Shown here piece after piece: positions 11,165 to 21,757 of a stretch of 64,000 nucleotides of DNA. A model generated the notes under the pieces. That model was not told the origin of the DNA, ran no database searches, and worked only from the letters and a program-made list of their open reading frames with translations. The stretch comes from Callorhinus ursinus. Its lineage: Eukaryota; Chordata; Mammalia; Carnivora; Otariidae. Positions within the stretch are counted from its first letter, which is position 1. Each line of letters begins with the position of its first letter. Made by a program: the position numbers and the translations under genes. Where the stretch lies: NCBI RefSeq assembly GCF_003265705.1, contig NW_020312903.1, positions 24,410,107 through 24,474,106 on the forward strand, written 5' to 3'.

Positions 11165-12716
11165 AATAAAAGAAAACCATAAAACTCTTAGAAAAAAAAC
11201 ATAGGAGCAAATCTTCTGGACATTGGTCTGGGCAGTGACTTCTTGGATATGACACCAGAACCACAGGCAACAAAAGCAAAAGTAGACAAGTGAAACTACA
11301 TCAAAATAAAAATCTTCTGCACAGCAAAGCAAACAATCAACAAAATGAAAAGGGAACCTGTGGAAAGGGAGAAAATATTTGCAAACCATATATCTGATAA
11401 AAAGTTAATATCCAAGGGGCACTTGGGTGGCTCAGTTGGTAGAGTCAGCTCTTGGTTTGGCTCAGGTCATGGTCTCAGGGTCCTGGGACTGAGCCCCAGA
11501 TCTTGGGATTGAGCCCCGTGTCAGGCTCCATGCTCAGCGGGGAGTCTGCTTAAGGATTCTCTCTCCCTTTCCATCTGTCCCTCCCCCCACTTGCTCACAC
11601 TCTCTAAAATAAATAAGTCAATCTTTTAAAAAAGAGTTAATATCCAAAATATAAGGAACTCATACCACTCAATAGCAATCATCATCTTCATCATCATTAT
11701 CCTAATGTAAAGTGATCAAAAGAAATGAATAGACATCTCTCCAAAGACAAATAAATGGCTGACAGGTATATGCAAATGTACTCAATATCACTAATCATCC
11801 TCACAAATCAAAACCACAATAAGATATCACCTCACACCTGTTAGGATGGCTATTATCAAAAAAACAAAACAAAACAAAACAAAAAACCACAAAAGATAAT
11901 AAGTATTGTCAAGGACATGGAGAAAAAGAAATCCCTGTACACTCCTGCCAGGAATGTAAATTCATGCTACTACTATGAAAAACAGTATGGAAGTTCCCCC
12001 TAAAATTAAAAATAGAACTACCATGTGATCCAGCAACTCCACTTCTGAGTGTTACCTCCAAAGGAATTGAAACCAGCATCTTGAGCAGATATATGCGCTC
12101 CTATGTTTATTGCAGCAGTGTTCATAATAGCCACAACATGAAAGCAACGTAAATGTCCATCAGTGGATGAATGGGTACATAAGTTGTGGTACTGACATGC
12201 AATGGAATATTATTCAGTTTTTTATTTAAAATAAAGGAAATTCTATCATTTGTGACACATAGATGAACCTGAAGGACTTTATGGTAAGTGCAATAAGCCA
12301 GACACAGAAGGACAAATGCTGTATGATACCACTTAACACGAGGAATCTAAACTAGTCATACAGAAGCAAATTAGAATGGTGGTTGCCAGGGGCTAGGGGA
12401 AGTTGGGAATGGGGAGATATTAGTCAGAGTACAAAATTTTAGTTATGCAACATAAATAGTCCTAGAGATCTACTATGCAACAATACCATATTATATACTT
12501 AAAAATTTGCTGTTAAGTGCTAAGTGTTAATAATAATAATAATAATATAAAGAAGATGGGAGGAAACTTTTAAAGGTGATGAATATGATAATAGTATAGA
12601 TTATCGTGATGGTTTTGCAGGCATGCACTTATCTCTAAACTCACTAAGTTATATACATTAAACAGGCATGCCTTTTTGTATGTTGGTCAAATCTCAATAA
12701 AGTGGTTTTAAAAAAT
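11165..12716 (+). mobile_element. Old L1 (L1M class), ORF2 C-terminus and 3' UTR, split by a SINE
   Basis: The 5' end aligns with L1 ORF2 ('aaccataaaactcttag', 'gatatgacaccagaaccaca', 'actacatcaaaataaaaatc', 'gagaaaatatttgcaaacca'). It continues after the SINE through 'atatcacctcacacctgtta', 'tgtttattgcagcagtgttc' and 'atgcaatggaatattattca' into a 3' UTR ending 'ctcaataaagtggttttaaa'. The reading frame has many stops and shifts, an A-rich insertion at 11858-11886 and a (TAA)n near 12528-12548, so it is dead. The 3' UTR differs from the caniform-type L1s here, which marks an older family, probably predating Carnivora. A CAN-SINE occupies 11416-11634. Confidence 0.85.
11416..11634 (+). mobile_element. 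CAN-SINE inserted into an L1
   Basis: Flanked by the perfect 13-base repeat AGTTAATATCCAA at 11403-11415 and 11635-11647, which is itself L1 ORF2 sequence. The body has the typical head, a partial doubling of the 'gagccccagatcttgggatt' area, a CT-rich middle and an AATAAATAAG tail. The nesting shows that the L1 is older. Confidence 0.95.
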
Positions 12717-13252
12717 AACAAACTACACAAACCTCTATTTAAGATCATAACATTGTATTTTTACTTATTTTTATTGGAAGGGAGAGTTAGTGGTCAAGTT
12801 CAAGAGGGTAGAAACAGCTGTGGGTACTGAGGGCATGCAGGGAACATAGTGGGAAAATTTTAATTCTCCCAGGTCTCTTTCAATGTACATATTATAACCC
12901 TGTTAAGTACCAATATTCATTGCTTCCATTATATTTGTTTTTAGTTATATTTTTATCTTTAACTCTTTTCTATAATAGACTATCACAACCTAGGCAGAAA
13001 TTTTGATTTCTTATTGGATTTTATTTTTACAGTATACTGTAATTAAATTAATAAAATAATAATTTTATTCTAAACATTTTTAAATAACCTTGATGGAAAT
13101 TAGTTATGTTTTTCCTCAAAACAATATTCTTATAAAATTGAGATGTATCTTATCTATGTCCTAAGCATTAGAAAATTATGATAGCAGTTAGTCACTTGCT
13201 AAAAACAAATTAAGAGTAGTGTGTGTAGAAAATGGATTGAAAGGGCTTGATT
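12717..13252. other. Unique AT-rich sequence, no gene
   Basis: Nothing recognised on either strand. Confidence 0.55.
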
Positions 13253-13270
13253 AAAATGTGGATAGTGAGG

Positions 13271-13371
13271 GTGTGCCTCGCTGGCTCAGTCAGTAGGGCA
13301 TGCGACTCTTGGTCTCAGGCTTATGAGTTCAGGCCCCACGTTGGGCACAGAGCCTACTTAAAAAAATAAAT
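13271..13371 (+). mobile_element. Short-form CAN-SINE
   Basis: About 100 bases: the tRNA-like head and 'gttgggcacagagcctactt' then an AAAAAATAAATA tail, with no CT-rich middle. The 18-base target duplication is at 13253-13270 and 13372-13389 (AAAATGTGGATAGTGAGG, one mismatch), so this short form is a complete insertion and not a later deletion. Confidence 0.93.
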
Positions 13372-13500
13372 AAAATGTGGGTAGTGAGGAAATGGGGGCA
13401 GCAAGTAGATATTTATGTTAAGATGTCTGGTGGAGAAGGGAAGGAAAAAGAGCAGGAACCCAAGGGATCAAATGGGAATGTCTTTTAGAAGAAAGGAGTT

Positions 13501-13722
13501 AGGGGCGCCTGGGTGGCTCAGTTAAGTGCCCAACTCTTGATTGCGGTTCAGGTCAATCTCAAGGTCATGATCTCAGAGTCATAAGACTGAGCTCTGCATC
13601 AAGCCCCACATCAGGATCCACACTGGTCATGGAGCCTACTTAAGATTCTCTTTCTCCCTCTCCCTCTGCCCTCCCCACTCTCTCTCTCTCAAAAAAAAAA
13701 AAAATATATATATATATATATA
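13501..13722 (+). mobile_element. CAN-SINE with (TA)n tail
   Basis: Head 'ggggcgcctgggtggctcag', internal insertion of about 10 bases ('aggtcaatctcaaggtcatg') relative to other copies, CT-rich middle, A14 tail followed by (TA)9-10. Imperfect target duplication TAGAAGAAAGGAGTTA / TAGAAAAGAGGAGTAT at 13486-13501 and 13724-13739. Confidence 0.9.
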
Positions 13723-13739
13723 ATAGAAAAGAGGAGTAT

Positions 13740-14355
13740 GTTCATATTATTAGGCAACAGGAAAAAAAGATTGAAGGACAGATTTTTTTGGATTAATGTC
13801 TCCTCACATGTAGGAAGTGATAAGAGCAAGAACAAAGATGAGGCAATCCGTGTCAGATGAGCTTCATTTCTCAGGAAAGCTGTAAGTAACATTATTTGCT
13901 AGAGTGAGAGAGGTGGGAAAAAGGAGTGAATCTTCGGGAAATTGAGGGAATGGAGATTAGCAGCAGATGTCCTTAAGAATCCTCTTGGGAGTCTCACTAG
14001 CTCAACTGCATGTTGACTGCCAGCTCTGTTAAATAGAGAGCTGATTGAAGTAGACAGTAGGAACCTTTTTATAGTCTAGGAAAATAGTGTGCCAAGCAAA
14101 TTAATAGAAGTCTAGGCATGAAAACCTCAAACTTGTGAATCTGCGCTCAAATAGACATTGCAACAGACAATTATGCCCACTTCAGTTGATTCTTAGGTGT
14201 TTTAAAACCTATACAGGTTCCTCAAGACCCTAAGAGATGTGAGTATAGTTCTATTTCCCCTTATTTCTGTCAAGAAAAAGACTACATTTATCCCATGTTT
14301 GACAGCTCCCACATACCACTCTGCAACATTATCTCCTACCAAACACACATGCCGG
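13740..14355. other. Unique sequence, no gene
   Basis: No repeat or coding signal recognised. Confidence 0.5.
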
Positions 14356-14384
14356 TGCGCGCACACACACACATACACACACAC
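14356..14384 (+). repeat. (CA)n microsatellite with GC start
   Basis: TGCGCGCACACACACACATACACACACAC-like alternating purine/pyrimidine run, preceded by further CA dinucleotides at 14342-14349. Confidence 0.9.
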
Positions 14385-14552
14385 TGATAACTACTATATC
14401 TTGGCTTCTGTTTGATAAATTTAAATGGGACAATCTGGTGACTTATGGCTGAGTATATGTATATCTATTCAGGACAACATATTTAGTAATACTCTAAAAG
14501 CTGAACCAAGTATAGTATTTATGAATGTCATAGATAGGTGAATGATATCTTT

Positions 14553-14759
14553 TTTATTATTATGTTATGTTAATCACCATACATTACATCATTAGTTTTT
14601 GATATAGTGTTCCATGATTCATTATTTGTGCATAACACCCAGGGCGCCATGCAGTATGTGCCCTCTTTAATACCCATCACCAGGCTAACCCATCCCCCCA
14701 CCCCCCTCCCCTTTAGAACACTCAGTTTGTTTCTCAGTGTCCATAGTCTCTCATGGTAT
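14553..14759 (-). mobile_element. Truncated L1 3' end, caniform type
   Basis: Reverse complement of the distal 3' UTR at 19021-19237: 'attattatgttatgttaatc', 'acattacatcattagttttt', 'ccatgattcattatttgtgc', then a C-rich block at 14694-14710 and 'tccatagtctctcatgg'. Target duplication GTGAATGATATCTT / GTGAATGATACCTT at 14539-14552 and 14760-14773. The insertion is only about 207 bases. Confidence 0.95.
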
Positions 14760-14773
14760 GTGAATGATACCTT

Positions 14774-15327
14774 AGCAAAATCATGAATAGCATATTCAGG
14801 ATAAATATACTACCAATAGAATGCAGAAATATGATTCAATGTAATTATGGTTAATTTGGGAAGTAGTCACATAAAAAAAGATTTTTCAGAAGAAGCAATA
14901 TGAAGAAAGATTGCCACAAATACAGCACAGAAAACATGGGGGGAAAGGGTCAAAGTAGATGTGAAACAAATATTACACCTCTTATAATATTCTGAGACAT
15001 AGAGAAGACACTGGAATAAGAAAAGAGAGTAGACTTCCTTTATGTTATCAGCCTAGCTTATTATGACCCTGTAATTTACCTCCTCAAAAACATAGAAAGG
15101 AAGGAACTAGGGAATTATGTTTAAAGTACATAACCTTCCCTCTATGTCTACACTTTATTGAACTCTTATTGTATACTCGACCCAAGCTTCTTTCCCCTCA
15201 GTTTCTCTCCCCTGAAAATCTAGAATTTAAAAAGTAAAGAATTCTAGTTCAAATAAACCGATGTTTTTCTTTTTATCTTTTAAGGATGAATAAGCAAAGG
15301 TAAGCTAGCCCAAACGGCCAAAAAAAG
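14774..15327. other. Unique sequence, no gene
   Basis: Nothing recognised. Confidence 0.5.
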
Positions 15328-15337
15328 AAATAGTCAA

Positions 15338-15501
15338 TGCGGGGTTCTTGGGTGACTCAGCTGGTTAAGTATCTGACTTCAGCTCAGTTCATGATCTCAG
15401 ATAGATCCCCTTAACCAGCTCCCCGACTCAGTGGGGAGTCTGCTTGTCCCTCTCCCTCTGCCCCCCCACTCTCTCTCAAATAAATAAGTAAAATCTTAAA
15501 A
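15338..15501 (+). mobile_element. CAN-SINE with internal deletion
   Basis: Head 'ggggttcttgggtgactcag', then 'catgatctcag' runs directly into 'atagatccccttaaccagct', missing part of the B-box to middle region. Tail AAATAAATAAGTAAAATC. Target duplication AAATAGTCAA at 15328-15337 and 15502-15511. Confidence 0.92.
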
Positions 15502-15511
15502 AAATAGTCAA

Positions 15512-15980
15512 CCTTTAAGGGTACAATAATATAACAAGCATAGAGAGGTAGGCTACAACATTTCTAAAGGTTATCCAATTCCTGATTGCAATCCCTCATT
15601 TTGAGACTTTAGTCCTTTTCTTTTGGTTTCATGAAATGTCTCTGTCCTTTCTTATAATAAATTTTCTCTACTCTTAATCTTGTTGAAGTTCATTTCTCAT
15701 ACTTGTAATCAACAGTTCTGGTCAATGAGGGAGAACTGAAAATCTAGATATTCGTAGAACTTTTCATCCGATTGAAGATATGCCTTTCAGATGTCTCTCC
15801 ATATGTATATGCAATCAAATAAAGAAAAGTACTGGGTTGCTTAATGGGGTAGCACATAGATAAAATGCATTATGTTGTTTGACTAAATGGTAAAGTTAGT
15901 TCAATTCTACAAACACATGGCTACATCACGAGAAGATTCCACTTGAGACCACTTAAAGATCCAGACTTAGCATTCTGAAT
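15512..15980. other. Unique sequence, no gene
   Basis: A segment at 15575-15740 has an LTR-like flavour ('ataataaattttctctactc') but is too weak to call. Confidence 0.4.
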
Positions 15981-16042
15981 GTGCGCGCGCGCACGCACAC
16001 ACACACGCACACACGCACGCACACACACACACACACACACAC
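15981..16042 (+). repeat. (GC)n(CA)n microsatellite
   Basis: About 62 bases of strict alternating purine/pyrimidine, beginning GTGCGCGCGCGCACGCAC and ending in a pure (CA)n run. Such sequence favours left-handed Z-DNA. The frames across it encode only Cys-Val dipeptide runs. Confidence 0.95.
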
Positions 16043-16418
16043 CACCATTCTGAGTATAAATCTCCTCACATAGAAATCTGGAAGGAATGGGTCCCTCAAA
16101 TGTTTTGAAAGGTGAATCTGATTTCTTGATGATATGATCACCATTTATTTCTTCCACTGAATGTCAAATTGTAGAGATGCAGGCTCAGCAGGGTAAACAC
16201 CAAGATAGGCTTCAGATGAATTTCTTGACATCTCTCTCCTTGGAGGCCAGTAAGAGGACTGACAAGTACTTACTTTTGGAAGAAGTGTTCAAAGCTTATG
16301 AATAATCAGGGAAGTGGATAAAGTAGAGTTGAGATAATATAAAAATGTGTTTAAGTTTGTTTCCACAGTTCCTTAAGGTTTATGGTAACCTTCATTTATG
16401 AAATTATTAAAGGCATTA
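16043..16418. other. Unique sequence, no gene
   Basis: No recognised feature. Confidence 0.5.
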
Positions 16419-16821
16419 CAGTAGTCCTCCCTTATCCACAGTTTTGCTTCTCATGGTTTCAGTTACTCACTGTCAACCACAGTCCAGAAGCACATGATCC
16501 TCCTTGTGGCATATCATCAGAAGGGCAATAGCAGCCTAATACAATGTCACAGTGTCATTCATCTCACTTCATCTCATCACATACGCACTTTATCATCTCA
16601 TAACAGCACAAGAAGAACAGTTAAGTACAGCACAATAAGAAAAAAGACATTCACATAACTTTTGTTACAGTATATTATTATTGTTCTATTTTATTACTGC
16701 TGTTAAATTAAACTGATTGTAGGAATGTACATAGTATATATAGGGTTTGGTACTATCCATGGTTTCAGCCATCCACTAGGGGTCTTGGAACATATACCCT
16801 GCAGATAAGAGGGGACTTCTG
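16419..16821 (+). mobile_element. Tigger-type (Tc1/mariner) non-autonomous DNA transposon, both ends present
   Basis: Terminal inverted repeats are visible: the left end CAGTAGTCCTCCCTTATC pairs with the right end GATAAGAGGGGACTTCTG, and each is flanked by TA (16417-16418, 16822-16823), the target used by this superfamily. Internal sequence ('ggtttcagttactcactgtc', 'taacttttgttacagtatat', 'tccatggtttcagccatcca') agrees with the mammalian Tigger fossil family. At about 403 bases it lacks a transposase and was moved in trans. Such elements were active before the placental orders separated. Confidence 0.88.
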
Positions 16822-16851
16822 TAATTTACTATAAAAATTTGGAAAGGTTTA

Positions 16852-17020
16852 GGGGCACCTAGGTGGCTCAGAGGGTTAAGCACCTGCCTTTGGCTCAGCT
16901 CATGAGCTCGGGGTCCTGGGGATCAAGCCCCACATCAGGCTTCCTTCTCAGCAGGGAGTCTGATCCTCCTTCTGCCTCTCTCTCTCTCTCTCTCTCTCAA
17001 ATAAATAAATTTTTAAAACC
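16852..17020 (+). mobile_element. CAN-SINE with (CT)n expansion
   Basis: Head 'ggggcacctaggtggctcag', then 'ttaagcacctgcctttggct', a shortened middle and (TC)12 before the AAATAAATAAAT tail. Imperfect target duplication TGGAAAGGTTTA / TGGAAAAGCTTA (16840-16851, 17025-17036). It landed just beyond the Tigger element. Confidence 0.9.
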
Positions 17021-17141
17021 TTTCTGGAAAAGCTTAAAATCAGAATTTGGCTACTTCTTGTATGACAACCTTTTTGTCTTACAATTATATTAAATGGAAA
17101 ATAAGAAGTAGTATCTACTGATAACTTAATATATGCATTAG

Positions 17142-17371
17142 CCAGGCATTGTGTTGAGTTCTTTTATTTTACTTACTTTTGATGATAATTTATATATTTC
17201 TCACCCTTCACATAATTAGCAATTACTCTGGGACATAGACAAATGTGGGACATAAGACTGAGATTAAGTAACTTGCCCACACTTCCCTAGCAATTGATAA
17301 GAGTTGGGATTTGAAGCCAGTTTCAGTCTGACCACAAATCTCATGCTCTTCTACCCACTGGGCTATACTGC
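17142..17371 (-). mobile_element. MIR SINE, reverse, nearly full length
   Basis: Starts 'gccaggcattgtgttgagtt', continues 'agattaagtaacttgcccac' and 'ggatttgaagccagtttcag' and ends 'cactgggctatactgcc', each a reverse MIR landmark in order. Confidence 0.85.
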
Positions 17372-17409
17372 CATTATTCATCTTCATACCTCTGAACAAT
17401 TAGGATTCA

Positions 17410-19237
17410 TTTTGATAAAAACACAATACAATTCCTATCAAAATACCATCAACTTTTTTCAAAGAAATGGAACAAATAGTCCTAAAATTTGCATGGAACC
17501 AGAAAAGACCCTGAATAGCCAGAGGAATGTTGAAAAAGAAAAGCAAAGCCAGTGGCATCACAATTCCAGATTTCAAGCTCTGTTACAAAGCTGTCATCAT
17601 CAAGACAGTATGGTAATGGAACAAAAACAGACACATGGATCAATGCAACAGAATAGAGAGCCCAGAAATGGACCCTCAACTCGATGGTCAACTAATCTTC
17701 GACAAAGCAGGAAAGAACCTCCAATGGAAAAAAAAACAGTCTCTTCAACAAATGGTGCTGGGAAAATTGGACAGCCACATGCAGAAGAATGAAACTGGAC
17801 CATTTCCTTACACCACACACAAAAATAGACTCCAAATGGTTGAAAGACCTAAATGTGAGACAGGAGTCCATCAAAATCCTAAAGGAGAACACAGGCAGCA
17901 ACCTCTTCGACCTCAGCTGCAGCAACTTCTTCCTAGAAACATTGACAAAGATAAGGGAAGCAAGGGCAAAAATGAACTATTGGGACTTTATCAAGATAAA
18001 AAGCTTTTGCACAACAAAAGAAACAGTCAACAAAACCAAAGGACAACCGACAGAATGAGAGAAGATATTTGCAAATGACATATCAGATAAAGGGCTAGTA
18101 TCCAAAATCTATAAAGAACTTCTTAAACTCAACACCCAAAGAACAAATGATCCAATCAAGAAATGGGCAGAAGACATGAACAGACATTTTTCCAAAGAAG
18201 ACATCCAAATGGCCAACAGACACATGAAAAAGTGCGCAACATCACTCGGCATCAGGGAAATCCAAATCAAAACCTCAATGAGATACCACCTCACACCAGT
18301 CAGAATGGCTAAAATTAACAAGTCAGGAAATGACAGATGTTGGCGGGGATGTGGAGAAAGGGGAACCCTCCTACATTGTTGGTGGGAATGCAAGCTGGTG
18401 CAGCCGTTCTGGAAAACAGTATGGAGGTTCCTCAAAAAGTTGAAAATAGAGCTACCATACGATCCAGCAATTGCACTACTGGGTATTTAGCACAAAGATA
18501 CAAATGTAGGGATCTGAAGGGGTACGTGCACCCCGATGTTTATAGCAGCAATGTCCACAATAGCCAAACTGTGGAAAGAGCCAAGATGTCCATCAACAGA
18601 TGAATGGATAGAGAAGATGTGGTATATATATATATATACACACACATATACACAATGGAATATTATGCAGTCATCAAAAGGAATGAAATCTTGCCATTTG
18701 CAACAACATGGATGGAACTGGAGGGTATTATGCTGAGCGAAAGAAGTCAATCAGAGAAAGACATGTATCATATGACCTCACTGATATGAGGAATTCTTAA
18801 TCTCAGGAAACAAACTGAGGGTTGCTTGAGTGGTGGGGGGGTGGGAGGGATGGGGTGGTTGGGTGACAGACATTGGGAAGGTTATGTGCTATGGTGAGCA
18901 CTGTGCACTGTGTAAGTGTTGAATCACAGACCTGTACCTCTGAAACAAATAATACATTATATGTTAAAAAAAAAAAAAGAAGATAGCAGGAAGGGAAAAA
19001 TGAAGAGGGGGAATTGGAAGGGGAGACGAACCATGAGAGACTATGGACTCTGAGAAACAAACTGAGGGTTCTAGAAGTGAGGGGGGTGGGGGGAGGGGTT
19101 AGCCTGGTGATGGGTATTAAAGAGGGCACGTACTGCATGGAGCACTGGGTGTTATACGCAAACAATGAATCATGGAACACTACATCAAAAACTAATGATG
19201 TAATGTATGGTGATTAACATAACATAATTAAAAAAAA
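17410..19237 (+). mobile_element. L1 LINE (caniform lineage), ORF2 C-terminus plus doubled 3' UTR
   Basis: A 5'-truncated L1, starting within ORF2 downstream of the reverse transcriptase core. The ORF2 C-terminal cysteine motif is intact as [18 protein letters not shown] (C-x3-C-x7-H-x4-C) near 18337-18390. Lesions: an extra base in an A-run near 17727-17736 shifts the frame, TGG to TGA gives a stop at 18056-18058, TAG stops it at 18488-18490, and a TA/CA expansion at 18622-18654 shifts it again. It is therefore non-functional. The 3' UTR has two diverged copies of the same module (about 18800-18965 and 19012-19237) separated by an A-run at 18966-18978. Each module has a G-rich core. Protein-level similarity to L1 is strong, so this is the youngest long element here. 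Confidence 0.95.
18622..18654 (+). repeat. (TA)n(CA)n expansion inside L1 ORF2
   Basis: Sits where ORF2 encodes Trp-Tyr-Ile-Tyr. The unit repeat gives an Ile-Tyr run and changes the reading frame. The same site is expanded in the L1s at 26849-26879 and 33855-33904. Confidence 0.9.
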
Positions 19238-21546
19238 CTATATGAGGATCCCCATAATTCTGGGGAAAAAAAAACACATACCACTTTGACCTCTATGTAC
19301 AGTAGAGTCCCACAAACTTCCACTTCAATGTAACTGAATAAAGTGGAACCAGTCAATTTATCCATACTGTGTTCTAGTCAGGATTCATGGCATTCACTTG
19401 GTATCTTAGCTTTGTTTCCTCTCTGCTTTTCTTACTGAAACTGTTTCTCACCTTCAGACAGTTTTCAGTAGCAGTAAAATCAGTCTTTCTGAGACCATTC
19501 TATAAAGAAAATTGGGAGTTAAGATATAGAAGATGTATTTAAGTCACAAAATATTTTCCAACCTGTCTCCTCTGCCTTCAAAGACAGAATCCTGTCTTAT
19601 AGGGATTTTCACCATTTGAAAAAAAGAAAAAATCCATTCTGACACTGTGTATGCCAAAAGAAATATTCTTCTAAAATATCCATCTCTTCTTCTAAAATGT
19701 TACTTTGAAATGCCAGCCCATAATTTCCAAGCAGCATAAAATATTGTAAAAATCAAAGGAAATTTAGTGTTTTTCATCTGAACAATACATTCAATGTGCA
19801 ATTTTAGTGCCTCAGTTTTAGATGTAGAGAGTTGGATATTCTTCGTACTTCTTCCCTGTAATTCGATACAACATGTCTAACAGCAAGGATATTCTCTTTT
19901 TTTGGATAGAGAGACAAGATGTGAGGGTGGGTGACAATGGTTGTAGTGACAGAGACTGTGTGTAGTTAAGAACATTGTGCATAATTCATGGAATTCCAGT
20001 TTTACTTTGTAAGTGTGCCACAAAATTCCAATTGGGTACCCATTAGCCTGGGAGTGGAAACAAAAAACAAAAGAAAAAAATGCTTCAAGCTATATTTTTA
20101 ATTTTCAAAGAATTCCATTTCAGATCTCTTAAAACTACAATATTTATTTATTAATGCAGGTCCTATAAAATGCCTCCATTCAGTCACTTGCTTTGATTGA
20201 CTTTGACATTGATTTGACGTTAGGCCTAACTTCCACTTCTCTTTCTTGATGTCCATGATAAAACTCTCAGGCTTTTGCCCTACTCAGAGAGCTGACAGGT
20301 CATTTTTCAATATCATTTCATGCAGCTTAGTGTTAAAGAAGTCTTTCACTCCGAGAATGATGTTGTTTATTTAAGCTACTGAAAAAACCTTTAAAGACTC
20401 ATGTGTTTCAGATAACAATAATACAAATAGTAAACATCATGGAGAACAAACAAAAAACATTTTTATGGAAATTAATGAATCATTCCTTATTCCCTCTCCC
20501 CAAACAATATGATACACAAATAATCAAAGGCAAGCAATTTAAACAAATGAACCGATAGAGATTGGAAGGGTCGGAGCGGACAGTTGGAAATGACAGATGC
20601 TCGGGGGGTGAGGAGGGTACCTGTGGGCAAATGATAAAATCTGATCCCCATAATGGGAAGAAAATGCTCAGTTTAGACAAAGGCTCAAGCTAAAGAGAAG
20701 CAGCGTAGAGGGACCCCAAGAAACAGGTGAAGGCCCCACCCAGAAATGTAAAGCTGGTATCATTTGTACCAGTGAGGAGAGGGGACAAGATGTGCAACAG
20801 ACTGTAGTTGGCCAGGGGTGGGTGATGCTGAGGAAAAGTCTTGTTCAGATGGCATGACTTGCAGGCAGTAGGTTGGATCAGAACTACCACTTCCCTGAGG
20901 GGAGATATATGAGGTCATGGCAGCAGGAGGAAGCATTCTGCTCCCAACTGACATAAATTTTATCAATCTGTGGAGGCTCACTTCTGGAGTCTAGATCCCC
21001 TTCCAAGGAAGGGAGGCTTCTTTCTCTATGAGGTGGTGTTACCCTGGCCTAAGTATAGTTGCAGTGGTAAAAACAGCACCACCATAGCTCAGGCAATATA
21101 TAGGCTTCTTGGAAGTCTTATGGATTCCCTGAATGGCACATGATTATTGAAGAAAGCCAGTTTAGTCACTTGAGAGCTAGGGATCATAAAGGACAGACTG
21201 AAAGGAGATGGAAGTTGTGAGATGCCCCAAGTCATCTCTACACACCTCCACCCACACGTGCACACAGTTTAAACACACTGTTCTTGAAACAACAGGAGGA
21301 GTTTTGAAGAGTACAGGCTCAAAATAATCTTATGTTATCAATTGAGGTATGTACTCTTCCTCCCAGTTTAGCACTCATGAGAAATTGCAGCATTACTCAT
21401 TTCTCCACCTACACAGAATCTAACATGATTCAGAAAGTAAATGCCTAAGTTCTCTATATATTACACACAGAGAAGCCCTGTCAGTTCTTTCTATGGTTCC
21501 CAAACTTCCTGGTTGCATACCCAGTTCTTTTAAAGTATTCAAGGAT
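19238..21546. other. About 2.3 kb of unique sequence, no gene; G-rich block at 20540-21260
   Basis: No recognised repeat. 20540-21260 is visibly richer in G/C than its surroundings, with short G runs ('gctcggggggtgaggagggt'), but short frames on both strands carry no domain. It could be a very old repeat or a conserved non-coding element. Confidence 0.45.
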
Positions 21547-21757
21547 GGGGTGCCTGGGTGGCTCAGTCGGCTAAGCATCTGACTCTTGATTTCAGCTCAG
21601 GTCATAATCTCAGGGTCTGGATCTCACTGTCATGAGTTCAAGCCCCATGTTGGGCTCTGCACTGGGCATGGGGCCTACTTAAAATAAAATATAAATGAAA
21701 TGAAATGAAATAAAATAAAATAAAATAAAACAAAACAAAACAAAATAATAAATAAAG
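21547..21757 (+). mobile_element. CAN-SINE with AAATG/AAAAT tail microsatellite
   Basis: Head 'ggggtgcctgggtggctcag', middle 'gttgggctctgcactgggca', then directly 'cctacttaaaataaaatata' with no CT block. The tail has grown into a mixed (AAATG)n(AAAAT)n(AAAAC)n array over about 70 bases. Short imperfect target duplication around 'ttcaagg'. Confidence 0.9.

Noticed and set aside
15575..15740. Possible LTR 3' end ('ataataaattttctctactc', 'acttgtaatcaacagttctg')
   Set aside because: The similarity is from memory and confined to the terminal motif; no other LTR landmark was found upstream.
17304..18789. Several long overlapping frames, both strands
   Set aside because: They are fragments of L1 ORF2 in shifted frames, or antisense to it, and not host genes.
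18803..19180. 125-codon minus frame rich in Pro, Ser and Thr
   Set aside because: It is antisense to the G-rich L1 3' UTR. A related frame appears antisense to the copy at 24981-25172, so it is a property of the repeat.
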